Positions 44,334-53,418 of a DNA stretch of 64,000 bases are shown here, piece after piece. This stretch comes from Geitlerinema sp. S16 (GTDB taxonomy: Bacteria; Cyanobacteriota; Cyanobacteriia; Cyanobacteriales; Geitlerinemataceae): assembly GCA_011390275.1 (NCBI GenBank), contig JAABST010000016.1, positions 1 to 64,000 of the forward strand. The letters are read 5' to 3'. The notes below the pieces were generated by a model. The model was given only the letters and a program-made list of their open reading frames with translations. It searched no databases and had not been told where the DNA came from. The translations under genes and the position numbers were made by a program. The stretch's first letter is position 1. Every line of letters starts with the position of its first letter.

Positions 44334-45396
44334 ATGGGAGAACAAATCTATATCCCGCTCGGGATTGACATTAGCAAGCAGACCTTTGATGCCGCAATTC
44401 CGATGGGAGAAAAGCGGAGCAAGAAGTTCAAAACTATCAAGCTTAGTAACGATGAGGAAGGTTTTCAACAACTGGTGGAATGGCTGAAGGAAAATCAAGT
44501 CGAGCAAGTACATGCTTGTCTAGAAGCGACCAATATTTATGGTCAAGATTTGGCCAATTTCCTCTATGAACGTGGCGAACGAGTGAGTATCGTCAATCCA
44601 GCTCAAGTCAAAGGCTATGCTCAAAGTAAATTGAAGCGTACCAAAAACGATCAGGCCGATGCGGGTATCCTGTCCCAGTTCTGTCGAGACCTCACTCCAC
44701 GGCTATGGAAGCCTTCTGCCACCGAGGTTCAGAAGCTCCAGCGTATCTCCCGCCGCCGTCACGCACTCCAAGAGATGCTGACTCAAGAGATGAATCGCTT
44801 ACAGCTTTGTCGGGACGCTGAACTTGAAGTTGATATCCAAGACCACATTGACTTCCTGAAGCAGAAAATCGAACAGCTAAACAAGCTGATGACTGAGTTG
44901 GTTAAAACTCACGAATACCTAGCCGCTCAAAGCGAATTACTCTGTTCAATAGATGGGATTGGCGAACTTTCAGCTTCCATTATTCTGGCTGAAGTTGGCT
45001 CGATTCAAAACTTTCATTCTGCTCGACAGTTAGCAGCTTTTGCTGGATTAACACCTCGCGAGTTCACCTCGGGAACGTCGGTTCGAGGAAAGACTCGATT
45101 GTGCAAGATTGGTAATTCTCACTTACGCACGGCATTCTATTTCCCTGCTTTGAGTGCCATTCGTAAGTGTCCTCAAATTACTGCTTTTCGAGACCGTTTG
45201 ATTGAACGAGGCAAAACCAAGATGCAGGCTATTGGCGCTGTGATGCACAAGCTGGTTCGCATTGTTTTTGGTGTGCTTCGCCATCAAGCTCCCTTTGATC
45301 CGAACCAGCTCGCTCCTGCTGTGGCTGACTCTGCTTAGGATATTTTTCTTACCCCTTGCGCTTTTGCTCGCAACACAGTATCTACCATTGGTCGTT
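44160..45396 (+). mobile_element. IS110-family insertion sequence (ends not defined)
   Basis: The transposase is intact. IS110 elements lack terminal inverted repeats and clear target duplications, so the ends cannot be read directly. The left end must lie upstream of 44334, and the right end between 45341 and the stop codon of the radical SAM gene at 45397. The coordinates given are outer guesses. Confidence 0.45.
44334..45338 (+). CDS. IS110-family transposase
   Basis: This 334-residue transposase (from ATG 44334, preceded by GGAGAAAT) is of the DEDD type. The N-terminal RuvC-like domain shows GIDISKQTFDAAI (Asp), HACLEATNIYG (Glu) and KNDQADAGIL (two Asp). A coiled-coil linker follows (about residues 150-200). 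The C-terminal IS116/IS110/IS902 domain contains LCSIDGIGELSASIILAEVG and LAAFAGLTPREFTSGTSVRG with the catalytic Ser region. It is complete and probably active. IS110 recombinases use a bridge RNA encoded in the element. An in-frame ATG does not occur earlier with a better ribosome-binding site. Confidence 0.93.
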   Translation: MGEQIYIPLGIDISKQTFDAAIPMGEKRSKKFKTIKLSNDEEGFQQLVEWLKENQVEQVHACLEATNIYGQDLANFLYERGERVSIVNPAQVKGYAQSKLKRTKNDQADAGILSQFCRDLTPRLWKPSATEVQKLQRISRRRHALQEMLTQEMNRLQLCRDAELEVDIQDHIDFLKQKIEQLNKLMTELVKTHEYLAAQSELLCSIDGIGELSASIILAEVGSIQNFHSARQLAAFAGLTPREFTSGTSVRGKTRLCKIGNSHLRTAFYFPALSAIRKCPQITAFRDRLIERGKTKMQAIGAVMHKLVRIVFGVLRHQAPFDPNQLAPAVADSA

Positions 45397-48045
45397 TTAA
45401 TCCCCCAACAACAACGCCTCGCGGTGAACGTGCAAGAGCGAAAACTGCGACTCGGCGTCCACGGCCAGGGGATCAATGCTGCCAATGATTCGATCGAAGA
45501 TCTCGACGACTTCGGACGGACGCAACAAATTCCCATCGTTGTAGCTCGTCCCGCGATAGCGAATTTTCACTTGATTCGGCTCGATAATCTCCACCACACT
45601 CAGCTCAAACAGCCGATCGCGCAGATTAAACGTCCGCACCTTACCCTTCTTATTCGTGCGCTGACTCATAATTTCGGACTCCGCCAAAATGCGATCGCAC
45701 CAGCCCGGCCAATCCGGACGCTCCAGCGTCGTTTCAAGCTGCAACTCGTAAATCGCCTCGGTTAAACATTGGGTCACCGACGGCGACTTCACCGGCACTT
45801 CCTCGACACGGTACACCGGCATTTCGCGCGGGAAATGCTCCTTCAGTCGTGCTTTAAACGTGGCAATCTCCATCGGTTTCGCCAGCTCGAACTCGACGAT
45901 CTCGCCGCTGCTGGTGTAGCCCAGAGGCAGTGCATTCGCCGGAGCGATACGCGGATTCGGATGAAAACCACCGGTAAACGACACCGGAATCGAGGCGCGA
46001 CGCATGATCCGATCGAACAGCCGCACCAAATCCAGATGACCCGTTAACGCCATATCGCCCGTCTTGCCAAACCAGACCCGAAGCCGCTGCACGCGATCGG
46101 TCTTCGGCATAAAGTGACCCTTAAACTCGGGAACCGGTGGCGGTGGCACAACGATGTTATGACCAAAATCGGGGCTGCAAATGCCACAGTGGGAACAGCC
46201 CTCGTAGGCACAGTCGGGAACGGTGGCGGCTTCGAGGGCGCGTTTGAGGTCGTCCAGTAGCCAGTTGCGATCGATACCGGTGTTGATGTGATCCCAGGGG
46301 AGCGGGGTGGTGTAGCGCGATTCGTCGGTGGTGGCGTCATGGTTGGCCGTACCGTCGGCGTGGAATACATTCCATTCGCCACTATCCACCAGACGATATT
46401 TCCAGCCTAAGCCCGACTCCTCGATCGCCTGTTGCCACGCACCAAACGCCCGCTCCAGGCTTTCCCACCAGGAATCCATCCCCGCGCCCAACTCCCAGGC
46501 GCGACGCACCACGGCGGAGAGACGGCGATCGCCCCGTCCGACAAAATCCTCCATTGCTGAAATTCGGACATCGGTGTAGTTCACCTTAACCCCACGCATT
46601 CCCCGAAACGCCTCCCGCAGCAATTCCTGTTTGCGCGTAAATTCGCTGGTCGAAACCGAATGCCACTGGAACGGCGTGTGGGGTTTGGGGGTGAAGTTGG
46701 AGATCGTGATGTTGAAATTTAGCGGGCGGCGTTTATTGTCATAGCCGTACTGACGACATTCTTGTTTCAGCCAGCGCACGGTTTCGGCGATACCCAACAC
46801 ATCCGCGTCGATTTCGCCCGGTAGGCCAATCATAAAGTAGAGTTTGACCTTATCCCAGCCGTTTTCGTAGGCGGTTTTAACACCGCGTAAAAGCTCCTCA
46901 TTTGTTAGACCTTTATTAATAATGTCGCGCATCCGCTGGGTTCCGGCTTCGGGGGCAAAGGTGATGCCGGAGGTTCGCATTCCACCGATGATGTTGGCGA
47001 TATTTTCATCGAAGCGATCGACCCGTTGGCTGGGCAGCGACAGCGAGATGTTTTCCTCTTGGAGCCGATTTTTGATCTCCATGCCCACCGCCGGAAGCGA
47101 TAGATAGTCGGAACAGCTTAGGGATAACAACGAAAATTCGTTATAGCCGGTGGCACGCATCCCTTTTTCGATCGTCTCCACCACCTCTTCGGGTTCCACA
47201 TCCCGCGCCGGTCGGGTTAACATTCCCGGCTGACAGAAACGGCAGCCGCGTGTACAACCGCGCCGAATTTCGACGGTGAGGCGATCGTGGACGGTTTCAA
47301 CGTAGGGAACCAGGCCGATCGAGTAGGCGGGCATCGGTTTCGCGACGCGGCGCAGGACTTTGGCTGGAACGTCGGGATGATTCGGATGCACCGAGCCGTC
47401 GTCGGCCATGTCGTAAAACATCGGTACATAGACGCCGGGAACCTGGGCTAAATCCAGTAAGAGATCGCGACGACTCAAACCAGCGGCTTTACCCTGCTCC
47501 AAGATCAAACCGATTTCGGGTAAGAGTTCTTCGCCGTCACCGAGGGCGACAAAGTCGAAAAAGTCGGCGTAGGGTTCCGGATTCGACGTGGCGGTTTGAC
47601 CTCCGGCGAAAATAATCGGGTCTTCAAGACCGCGATCGAGTCGTTCTTTCCAGGTCAGCGGCACGTGCGCCAAACTCAACATTTCTAAAATATTGGTCGC
47701 GCCGAGTTCGTAGCTCAGGCTAAAGCCGAGGATGTCGTAATCCGTGAGGGGGCGGTGGGATTCGACGGCGAAGAGGGGGGTATTGCTGTCGCGGAGTTTG
47801 GTGGAGAGGTCGGCGGCGGGGAGGTAGGCACGATCGCAGAGCTGACGCGGTTGGGCGTTCAGGATGCTGTAGAGAATAATGTGGCCGAGGTTGGACGCGC
47901 CGACTTCGTAGATTTCGGGATAGGTCAGCACCCAACGGATGGAAGCGCCGTCCCAGGGTTTGTGAACGGCTCCGAGTTCGTTGCCCAGGTAGCGAGCGGG
48001 ACGGTTAATTTCGGCGGTGAGGAGCTGTTCGACGGCGATCGGCAT
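45397..48045 (-). CDS. TIGR03960-type radical SAM protein with C-terminal DUF2344 domain
   Basis: This 882-residue protein has an N-terminal B12-binding-like domain (about 1-200) and a radical SAM domain with the cluster motif RRGCTRGCRFCQPGM (about residue 265). The C-terminal about 220 residues are a DUF2344/TIGR03936 domain that is a separate protein in some bacteria. A Cys cluster (CAYEGCSHCGICSPDFG) lies between them and may bind a second cluster. The fused form is usual in cyanobacteria. The function is unknown. The family is often placed near tRNA, ribosome or RNase E genes. The IS110 element ends within 58 nt of its stop codon without damaging it. Confidence 0.9.
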   Translation of the reverse strand: MPIAVEQLLTAEINRPARYLGNELGAVHKPWDGASIRWVLTYPEIYEVGASNLGHIILYSILNAQPRQLCDRAYLPAADLSTKLRDSNTPLFAVESHRPLTDYDILGFSLSYELGATNILEMLSLAHVPLTWKERLDRGLEDPIIFAGGQTATSNPEPYADFFDFVALGDGEELLPEIGLILEQGKAAGLSRRDLLLDLAQVPGVYVPMFYDMADDGSVHPNHPDVPAKVLRRVAKPMPAYSIGLVPYVETVHDRLTVEIRRGCTRGCRFCQPGMLTRPARDVEPEEVVETIEKGMRATGYNEFSLLSLSCSDYLSLPAVGMEIKNRLQEENISLSLPSQRVDRFDENIANIIGGMRTSGITFAPEAGTQRMRDIINKGLTNEELLRGVKTAYENGWDKVKLYFMIGLPGEIDADVLGIAETVRWLKQECRQYGYDNKRRPLNFNITISNFTPKPHTPFQWHSVSTSEFTRKQELLREAFRGMRGVKVNYTDVRISAMEDFVGRGDRRLSAVVRRAWELGAGMDSWWESLERAFGAWQQAIEESGLGWKYRLVDSGEWNVFHADGTANHDATTDESRYTTPLPWDHINTGIDRNWLLDDLKRALEAATVPDCAYEGCSHCGICSPDFGHNIVVPPPPVPEFKGHFMPKTDRVQRLRVWFGKTGDMALTGHLDLVRLFDRIMRRASIPVSFTGGFHPNPRIAPANALPLGYTSSGEIVEFELAKPMEIATFKARLKEHFPREMPVYRVEEVPVKSPSVTQCLTEAIYELQLETTLERPDWPGWCDRILAESEIMSQRTNKKGKVRTFNLRDRLFELSVVEIIEPNQVKIRYRGTSYNDGNLLRPSEVVEIFDRIIGSIDPLAVDAESQFSLLHVHREALLLGD

Positions 48046-48213
48046 TTTCGTTTGAAGGCGCTGAGTTCAGGTCGCGCGATGAGTGGTTTTGTGTTGTTTA
48101 TGATATCGCTTGCGGCTGTGTCGGGGGCAATCCAGGGTCGTAGAAACCCGATTTTCTGTGAGGACTTCTGGAAAAGTGTTTGTACTCATGCAAGTTTACT
48201 ATTGGCACGGTCT

Positions 48214-48232
48214 CAATAAGGGTTTCTTATTG
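48214..48232. promoter_or_regulatory. Perfect palindrome CAATAAG-N5-CTTATTG
   Basis: Seven-base perfect arms are separated by five bases between two divergent genes, the usual shape of a dimeric repressor site. No binding protein can be named. It lies about 170 nt upstream of the radical SAM start and 324 nt upstream of petJ. Confidence 0.35.
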
Positions 48233-48416
48233 TTAAATCGATCCCAATCGACCTAAATTGACCAGAAATTCGTAAGTATTGATGCTTTATCAGAAGTCCT
48301 CGAAGTGTTTTTAGTCTTTTTTTGACGAGTCCTAACCCGATCGCCCCCTGCTATCTCAATCGTTTTAAAATCAACTCGAAACAATTAATATTTCTCAATC
48401 TTCGACAGGCTGTCAT

Positions 48417-48446
48417 TTGACGGATTGACTTGAAGTTCGCCATAGT
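48417..48446 (+). promoter_or_regulatory. Candidate petJ promoter
   Basis: TTGACG and CATAGT are separated by 18 bases, about 110 nt upstream of the petJ start codon. The match to the sigma-70 consensus is moderate. Confidence 0.35.
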
Positions 48447-48555
48447 GAGCCATCAAAGTATCAGTTCTAGATATCATTCTGACTCTTAAGCCATGCAATG
48501 AACCGGGACTGAATCTTACTGATGATCGCTACTGGTTAAACCTAATAAATTCATC

Positions 48556-48885
48556 ATGTTTCAAAGAGTTATTATTGCTTGTTGCGCAGTTGCAGCCAGC
48601 TTTTTGATGTTTGCAGGTAACGCAATGGCGGGTGATATTGCCGCCGGTTCGCAAATTTTTGCGCAGAATTGTGCAGCCTGTCACATTAACGGTGGTAACA
48701 TTCTGAACGGTGCAAAAACGCTAAAGAAAGCGGATCTTGAAAAATACGATATGTATTCTACCGATAAAATTATCACTCAAGTTACGAAGGGTAAGATGAC
48801 GATGCCTGCCTTTTTGGGTCGCTTGAACGAGACACAAATTGCGGATGTAGCGGCTTATGTCTACGATCAAGCTGACAAATGGTAA
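48556..48885 (+). CDS. petJ: Cytochrome c6
   Basis: This soluble lumenal c-type cytochrome carries electrons from cytochrome b6f to photosystem I or to the terminal oxidase, replacing plastocyanin. The 109-residue precursor has a Sec signal peptide (residues 1-25, cleavage at AMA-GD). The haem motif CAACH is at residues 39-43, and the axial Met lies in KMTMPAF. The mature length of about 84 residues and the C-terminal AAYVYDQADKW are typical. In other cyanobacteria petJ is repressed by copper. No site could be verified here. It stands alone and converges on recR with a hairpin between. Confidence 0.96.
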   Translation: MFQRVIIACCAVAASFLMFAGNAMAGDIAAGSQIFAQNCAACHINGGNILNGAKTLKKADLEKYDMYSTDKIITQVTKGKMTMPAFLGRLNETQIADVAAYVYDQADKW

Positions 48886-49016
48886 TTTGGGTAAATTATT
48901 CTGTTAAATGACTCACGATTGATCAAGCATTCCAGAATAATTTAGATCTCGATTCTCTCTATTATCGATAGTCCAGAATCCGATGATCGACTCATTTTTT
49001 TCGTGACTTCCCTATC

Positions 49017-49072
49017 AGAAACCGGGTTTCTTCGATCTTTAAATAGATCCTTGAAGAGACCCGGTTTTCTTT
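49017..49072. terminator. Hairpin between petJ and recR
   Basis: AGAAACCGGGTTTCTTC and GAAGAGACCCGGTTTTCT form long imperfect arms around a 21-base centre that can itself pair (GATC..GATC). It lies two bases from the recR stop codon and downstream of petJ. The AGAAACCGGGTTTCT type is a common cyanobacterial repeat. Confidence 0.65.
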
Positions 49073-49074
49073 AG

Positions 49075-49668
49075 CTAATCCAGCTCGCGGCGACCTTCTA
49101 AAGCGCGAGCGAGGGTGATCTCATCCGCATATTCAAGATCGCCGCCCATCGGCAGGCCAAACGCGATCCGCGTGACTCGCGCGAACGGTCGCAGTAATTG
49201 ACCGAGATACATCGTCGTCGTCTCACCCTCGACGCTAGCTCCGATCGCCAAAATCACCTCCGACACCTCGCCCTTGCTCACCCGCTGGATCAACGGCTGA
49301 ATGTGGAGCTGTTCGGGGCCAATGCCGTCCATCGGCGAAATCACACCGCCCAGCACGTGATATTTGCCGCGAAATTCCCGCGTTTTTTCCAGGGCGATCA
49401 CGTCGCGGGAGTCTTCAACCACGCAGATAATTTGCGGGTCGCGCCGAGGGTTGCGGCAAATCTCGCAGGTGGGATCGGCGGAAAGGTGAAAGCAGGTGTG
49501 ACACAGGCCGACCTTTTGGCGAGCTTCGAGGAGCGCTTCGGCCAGCGCCGTGACTTCTGCTTCGGGGCGCTTGAGGATGTGGAGCGCTAGACGCTGGGCG
49601 CTTTTGGGGCCGATGCCGGGTAAACGTTGGAATTGCTCGATCAGGCGAGCGAGGGGACGGGTATAGAT
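49075..49668 (-). CDS. recR: Recombination protein RecR (probable AUC start)
   Basis: RecR helps load RecA at gaps during recombinational repair with RecF and RecO. The product from 49668 has 197 residues, the normal length. It has the helix-hairpin-helix ([18 protein letters not shown]), the four-Cys zinc finger ([16 protein letters not shown]) and the Toprim segment ([14 protein letters not shown]). The family starts at (I/V)[10 protein letters not shown]. Here no ATG, GTG or TTG lies in frame at that point, but an ATC codon does, seven bases after a perfect GGAGG. A longer frame to 49965 would have to run through a non-coding palindrome and is less likely. Confidence 0.88.
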   Translation of the reverse strand: MYTRPLARLIEQFQRLPGIGPKSAQRLALHILKRPEAEVTALAEALLEARQKVGLCHTCFHLSADPTCEICRNPRRDPQIICVVEDSRDVIALEKTREFRGKYHVLGGVISPMDGIGPEQLHIQPLIQRVSKGEVSEVILAIGASVEGETTTMYLGQLLRPFARVTRIAFGLPMGGDLEYADEITLARALEGRRELD

Positions 49669-49797
49669 GGGACAACCTCCGCGATCGCTGGTGATGCTGT
49701 GGATAATTCGGTCGAGTCGGTCTGGACAGCCAGGACGGTCAAATATAGCAGTTGAGCGGCGATCGTGTGGATGAATTAAGACAGCTTGGGAAGGGCG

Positions 49798-49830
49798 AGA
49801 AGTCAGACTTTTTGGAAAAGTCGGACTTCT
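49798..49830. repeat. GTCGGAC-family palindrome upstream of recR
   Basis: AGAAGTCAGACTTTTTGG pairs with AAAAGTCGGACTTCT. The palindrome belongs to the same family as 756, 16169 and 33981. It lies between yidD and recR and may end yidD transcription. Confidence 0.65.
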
Positions 49831-49936
49831 GGGCTGGGCGATTATTTTCAGGCAAGACTCTAACGCCGTTTCTGTAATGGTTGCAGGATCGATGATGACT
49901 GGTTGACGATTTTTGATGCAACGCTGAACAAGCCCG

Positions 49937-50155
49937 TTATTCGTCAGGAACCGGATCGTAGCCACCGGGATGAAACGGATGACAGCGCAAAATTCGCTTT
50001 GCGGCCAGCCAACTGCCGCGCCAAGAGCCGAAGCGCTCGATCGCCTCGATCGCGTATTGCGAGCAGGTGGGATGAAAGCGACAGCAGGGCGGATAGAGCG
50101 GCGAAATTAGGGTGCGATAAAACCGAACCAGGGCGAGGAGAAGGGCTTTCAGCAT
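49937..50155 (-). CDS. yidD: Membrane protein insertion efficiency factor YidD
   Basis: This small protein of 72 residues (from ATG 50155) assists YidC in inserting membrane proteins. The whole family pattern is present: [18 protein letters not shown], then [19 protein letters not shown] with three conserved Cys. [20 protein letters not shown] follows, then [10 protein letters not shown] at the end. An amphipathic N-terminal helix binds the membrane. A start nine codons upstream adds a non-conserved segment and was rejected. It lies upstream of recR on the same strand. Confidence 0.93.
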   Translation of the reverse strand: MLKALLLALVRFYRTLISPLYPPCCRFHPTCSQYAIEAIERFGSWRGSWLAAKRILRCHPFHPGGYDPVPDE

Positions 50156-50258
50156 GGCAGCGTGACACGCTCGACAGAGCATCGGAGATCGTGCGGTATG
50201 GTTCTACTTATCTTCGCACTTTAGTCGTTCTTTCCCAGCTCCTTATTCGTTTCCTCCC

Positions 50259-50978
50259 ATGCCTCCAGACTCTGACATCCTGACGCTGATTACCCGTGAA
50301 CTCTTCGCACCGGCGGTGTTATCAGGAATCGCGATCGTCGGGGGCTGGCTGGCGTTCCTGTTGGGGCTGGCGGAATGGCTCTATCGATCGCAGCATTTAC
50401 CGGCAGAATTGAGCCGCAAGCTGGTGCATATTGGGACGGGTCATGTGGTGCTGTTGGCCTGGTGGCTCGATATCCCGGCTTGGATTGGCATCGCGGCGGC
50501 GATCGTGGCGGCGGGGATCGCGATCGCGTCGCGCTGGCTGGCGATTTTGCCCAGCGTGAACGGCATTGGCCGCGATAGTTGGGGAACGCTATTTTATGCG
50601 ATTAGCATCGGTGTTTCGATCGGCGTTTTTTTTGCTCAGGGTCAACCCCACCTGGCGGCGATCGGCATTGGGGTGATGGCCTGGGGGGACGGTCTCGCGG
50701 CGATCGTGGGGCAGAAATTTGGGCGGCATAGCTACCGCGTGTGGGGGATGGCCAAAAGTTGGGAAGGATCGCTGACCATGTTTGCGGCGAGTTTTGCGGT
50801 GAGTGCGTTGGTGTTTGGTTTTGTCTCGGGGTTTAGCTGGCCGGTGTGGGCGATCGCGGCCATCATCGCGGCGATCGCGACAACCCTCGAAGCCTTTTCA
50901 AAGTGGGGGATCGATAATCTCACTGTGCCGCTGGGCAGTGCGATCGTCGCGCTCTATTTGCAGCACCTTTGGCTATAA
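50259..50978 (+). CDS. Phytol kinase-like (VTE5/dolichol kinase family)
   Basis: This 239-residue polytopic protein with about six to seven membrane helices belongs to the polyprenol kinase family. Motifs are LSRKLVHIGTGHVV near residue 50, VMAWGDGLAAIVGQKFG (about 145), YRVWGMAKSWEGSLTMF, and WGIDNLTVPLGSA near the C-terminus. In cyanobacteria such enzymes phosphorylate phytol released from chlorophyll, for reuse in tocopherol and phylloquinone synthesis. This fits the men genes about 10 kb away, though linkage is loose. The nucleotide donor is probably CTP or UTP. Confidence 0.85.
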   Translation: MPPDSDILTLITRELFAPAVLSGIAIVGGWLAFLLGLAEWLYRSQHLPAELSRKLVHIGTGHVVLLAWWLDIPAWIGIAAAIVAAGIAIASRWLAILPSVNGIGRDSWGTLFYAISIGVSIGVFFAQGQPHLAAIGIGVMAWGDGLAAIVGQKFGRHSYRVWGMAKSWEGSLTMFAASFAVSALVFGFVSGFSWPVWAIAAIIAAIATTLEAFSKWGIDNLTVPLGSAIVALYLQHLWL

Positions 50979-51366
50979 ATTCAATCGCTTGACTCAACTC
51001 TAGAGCCAAAAAATAGCAGGGCTGTCCCCGGAATTCTCTAAATTCGTCATGCAAAGATCAATATTGATGATCAGTACTGTGGAACTGTTTCAATAATTGC
51101 AGTGGGTATTTATTTAAAATCAGGACTTACGCAAAGGGAGTTAGAAGTCCGACTTCTCCTATTGTCCTGAGAGTTGGAACGGCGACGGCTCATTCAGAAG
51201 TTGGACTTCTGCATAAGTTCTGGGCATTTATTAAAGTTAGAAATCCTTTGAATTGTCGTTTGACGACCTAATGAAAAGCCTTCATCGACTTCTCCCAGGA
51301 TTTAACAATTCCAAGCTCATCCAAGTTTCATTGAAATAGGCTCGTGTACACTACACAGCAGGATTT
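50979..51366. other. Intergenic region before the outer-membrane pore gene
   Basis: No gene is seen. A degenerate pair of GAAGTCCGACTTCT-type motifs (51141-51210) is the only repeat. The region presumably carries the promoter of the 51367 gene. Confidence 0.45.
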
Positions 51367-53418
51367 GTGAAGGCAGTGAAAATCGTGAACCTTTTGTTAT
51401 GGATTCGTCTGTGGAATGTGGGTCTTGGCTCGCTGGTGGGTGGGTTCGCTCTGCTTGCTCCCGTGCTGGCTCTGGAGCAATCGCCACGGGGTTTAGGTAA
51501 AGATGATCCGATCCCGGCGATCTCGGCGATCGGCACGGAAGACGACGTAGCGTTGTCATCCTGGACTATTTTTCGAGACTCCCCGCATGACCTCTCTAAC
51601 GAAGAACTAGCAAGTAGAGCGAAAACTGTCGTCACCACCAAGGCCGAGATGGCGATCGCAGATGCGATCGTCAACCCGACGGATACGTTTATAAATACGC
51701 CCCAGATTGCCCAAACGCCGCCATCGATTCCGGGTTTACAGGGCGACCAAAACCCCGATTTGGATAATGACTTTGGCCAACCAACCCCAGATGTCACACC
51801 GATCGAGGATGAGGACGACCCAACCCTTGAGACCCCCACACCTGACGGTATCGGCACCGATGCCAGCGGCACAACCATCCTCGGAACCACCGACCCCCGA
51901 CCCGATACGGTCTTGGTCAATCAATTTGAGTTTATCGATCGCGATGAAGCTCCCCTCGATAGTCGCTATCTGACCGCCAACGCGATCGAGCGCCAAATTG
52001 GCAACCTGCGGGGGCGCTACTTTTCGATCGCGGAATTGCAGGCGATCGCCGATCAGATCACCCAGTTTTATCTCGACGGCGACTACATTACCTCCCGCGC
52101 CATCTTGCCGGAACAGTCGATCGTCAATGACACCGTCCGCATTCAGGCGATCGAGGGTCGTCTCTCCGACATTGAAGTCGAAGGAAACGATCGCCTGCGC
52201 GAAAACTATATCCGCAGTCGGATCGAACTCGGCGCCACCACACCGCTGAACACCACCGAACTGGAAAACCAGTTACGCTTGCTGCGATCGAATCCCCTGT
52301 TTGAGACGGTCGAAGCCAGCTTACGCGCCGGAACCGAACTGGGCGAAAGTATCCTGGTCGTGCGCGTCACTGAAGCCAACCCGTTTACCGCTAGCATTAG
52401 CGCCGATAACTATGCGCCGCCCTCGGTCGGTTCTGAGCGCATCGGCATCGGTATTGGTCATCGCAACGTGGCGGGCTTCGGTGACGAATTTTCCGCTGAA
52501 TACAACTTCACGACCACCGACGGTCTCGACTTCGGCAACATCAGCTACCGCGTGCCGATCAATGCCATGAACGGCGCAATTCAGTTCCGCGCCTCGCCCA
52601 ACCGCAACAGCATCACCCAAGATCCCTTCGATGCGTTCGGCATTAGCGGCGAGTCGAGCACCTACGAACTGACCTATCGCCAACCCGTCGTCCGCACCCC
52701 GCGCGAAGAGCTGGCCTTTTCCCTCGGCTTTTCGTTCCAAAGCAGCCAAACCTTTATCGAAGATGAGCCGACCCCGTTTGGGATTGGTCCCGATGATGAA
52801 GGTCGGAGCCGGACGCGGACTCTGAGCTTTGGGCAGGACTATGTCCGGCGTGATACGTCCGGCGCGTGGGCGTTTCGATCGCAGTTTCGCCTCGGTACGG
52901 CTCTGTTCAGCGCCACGGAAAACTCAGGGGATGTGCCGGACGGTCAATTTTTGAGCTGGCTCGGCCAGGTGCAGCGCGTCCAGCGATTGAGTGATAATCA
53001 CTTGCTGATCGCCCAGCTTTATACACAGTTTGCAGGCGATCCGCTGTTGCCATCGCAGCAGTTTGTGATTGGTGGCGGCCAGTCGGTGCGCGGATTTCGC
53101 CAAAATGCCCGATCGGGAGACAACGGTATCCGGTTCTCACTCGAAGATCGAATCGCGATCGTACGTAACACCTCGGGCTTGCCGGTCTTCCAGCTCGCGC
53201 CATTTATTGATTTCGGCTACGTCTGGAATGATTCCGATAATCCCAATACGGAAACCGATCAGCGCTTTCTCGCCGGTCTTGGCCTCGGTCTGTCCTGGCA
53301 GCCGTTCGAGAATTTCTCCATTCGTCTCGATTACGGCGTACCGCTCGTCGATCTGAGCGATCGTGGCGACAATATCCAAGACGACGGCTTTTATTTCAGC
53401 CTCGGCTACGGGTTTTAG
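51367..53418 (+). CDS. Omp85/TpsB-type outer-membrane transporter (ShlB/FhaC-like)
   Basis: This 683-residue protein starts with a GTG and has an N-terminal signal (LLLWIRLWNVGLGSLVGGFA, residues 9-28, cleavage near LALEQ). A Pro/Asp/Thr-rich spacer follows to about residue 180. Two POTRA-type domains (about 180-335) include GDYITSRAILPEQSIVNDTV and EGRLSDIEVEGNDRLRENYI. The C-terminal beta barrel carries the lid-lock motif GGGQSVRGFRQNARSGDNG and ends in an aromatic (YGF). The layout fits two-partner secretion pores better than BamA. No TpsA exoprotein is adjacent. Its stop codon overlaps that of the convergent flavoenzyme gene. Confidence 0.88.
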   Translation: MKAVKIVNLLLWIRLWNVGLGSLVGGFALLAPVLALEQSPRGLGKDDPIPAISAIGTEDDVALSSWTIFRDSPHDLSNEELASRAKTVVTTKAEMAIADAIVNPTDTFINTPQIAQTPPSIPGLQGDQNPDLDNDFGQPTPDVTPIEDEDDPTLETPTPDGIGTDASGTTILGTTDPRPDTVLVNQFEFIDRDEAPLDSRYLTANAIERQIGNLRGRYFSIAELQAIADQITQFYLDGDYITSRAILPEQSIVNDTVRIQAIEGRLSDIEVEGNDRLRENYIRSRIELGATTPLNTTELENQLRLLRSNPLFETVEASLRAGTELGESILVVRVTEANPFTASISADNYAPPSVGSERIGIGIGHRNVAGFGDEFSAEYNFTTTDGLDFGNISYRVPINAMNGAIQFRASPNRNSITQDPFDAFGISGESSTYELTYRQPVVRTPREELAFSLGFSFQSSQTFIEDEPTPFGIGPDDEGRSRTRTLSFGQDYVRRDTSGAWAFRSQFRLGTALFSATENSGDVPDGQFLSWLGQVQRVQRLSDNHLLIAQLYTQFAGDPLLPSQQFVIGGGQSVRGFRQNARSGDNGIRFSLEDRIAIVRNTSGLPVFQLAPFIDFGYVWNDSDNPNTETDQRFLAGLGLGLSWQPFENFSIRLDYGVPLVDLSDRGDNIQDDGFYFSLGYGF

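Larger units (their letters stand above)
48046..48555. other. Divergent intergenic region before petJ
   Basis: These 510 bases separate the radical SAM gene and petJ. Visible signals are the palindrome at 48214-48232 and a candidate promoter at 48417-48446. A sequence like one end of a type 1 element (GAGTCCTAACCCGATCGCCC near 48326) is present without its partner. Confidence 0.45.

Noticed and set aside
49669..49965. N-terminal extension of RecR by 99 residues
   Set aside because: The extra sequence is not RecR-like, contains a dispersed non-coding palindrome (49798-49830) and overlaps yidD. A start at the ATC behind GGAGG is preferred.
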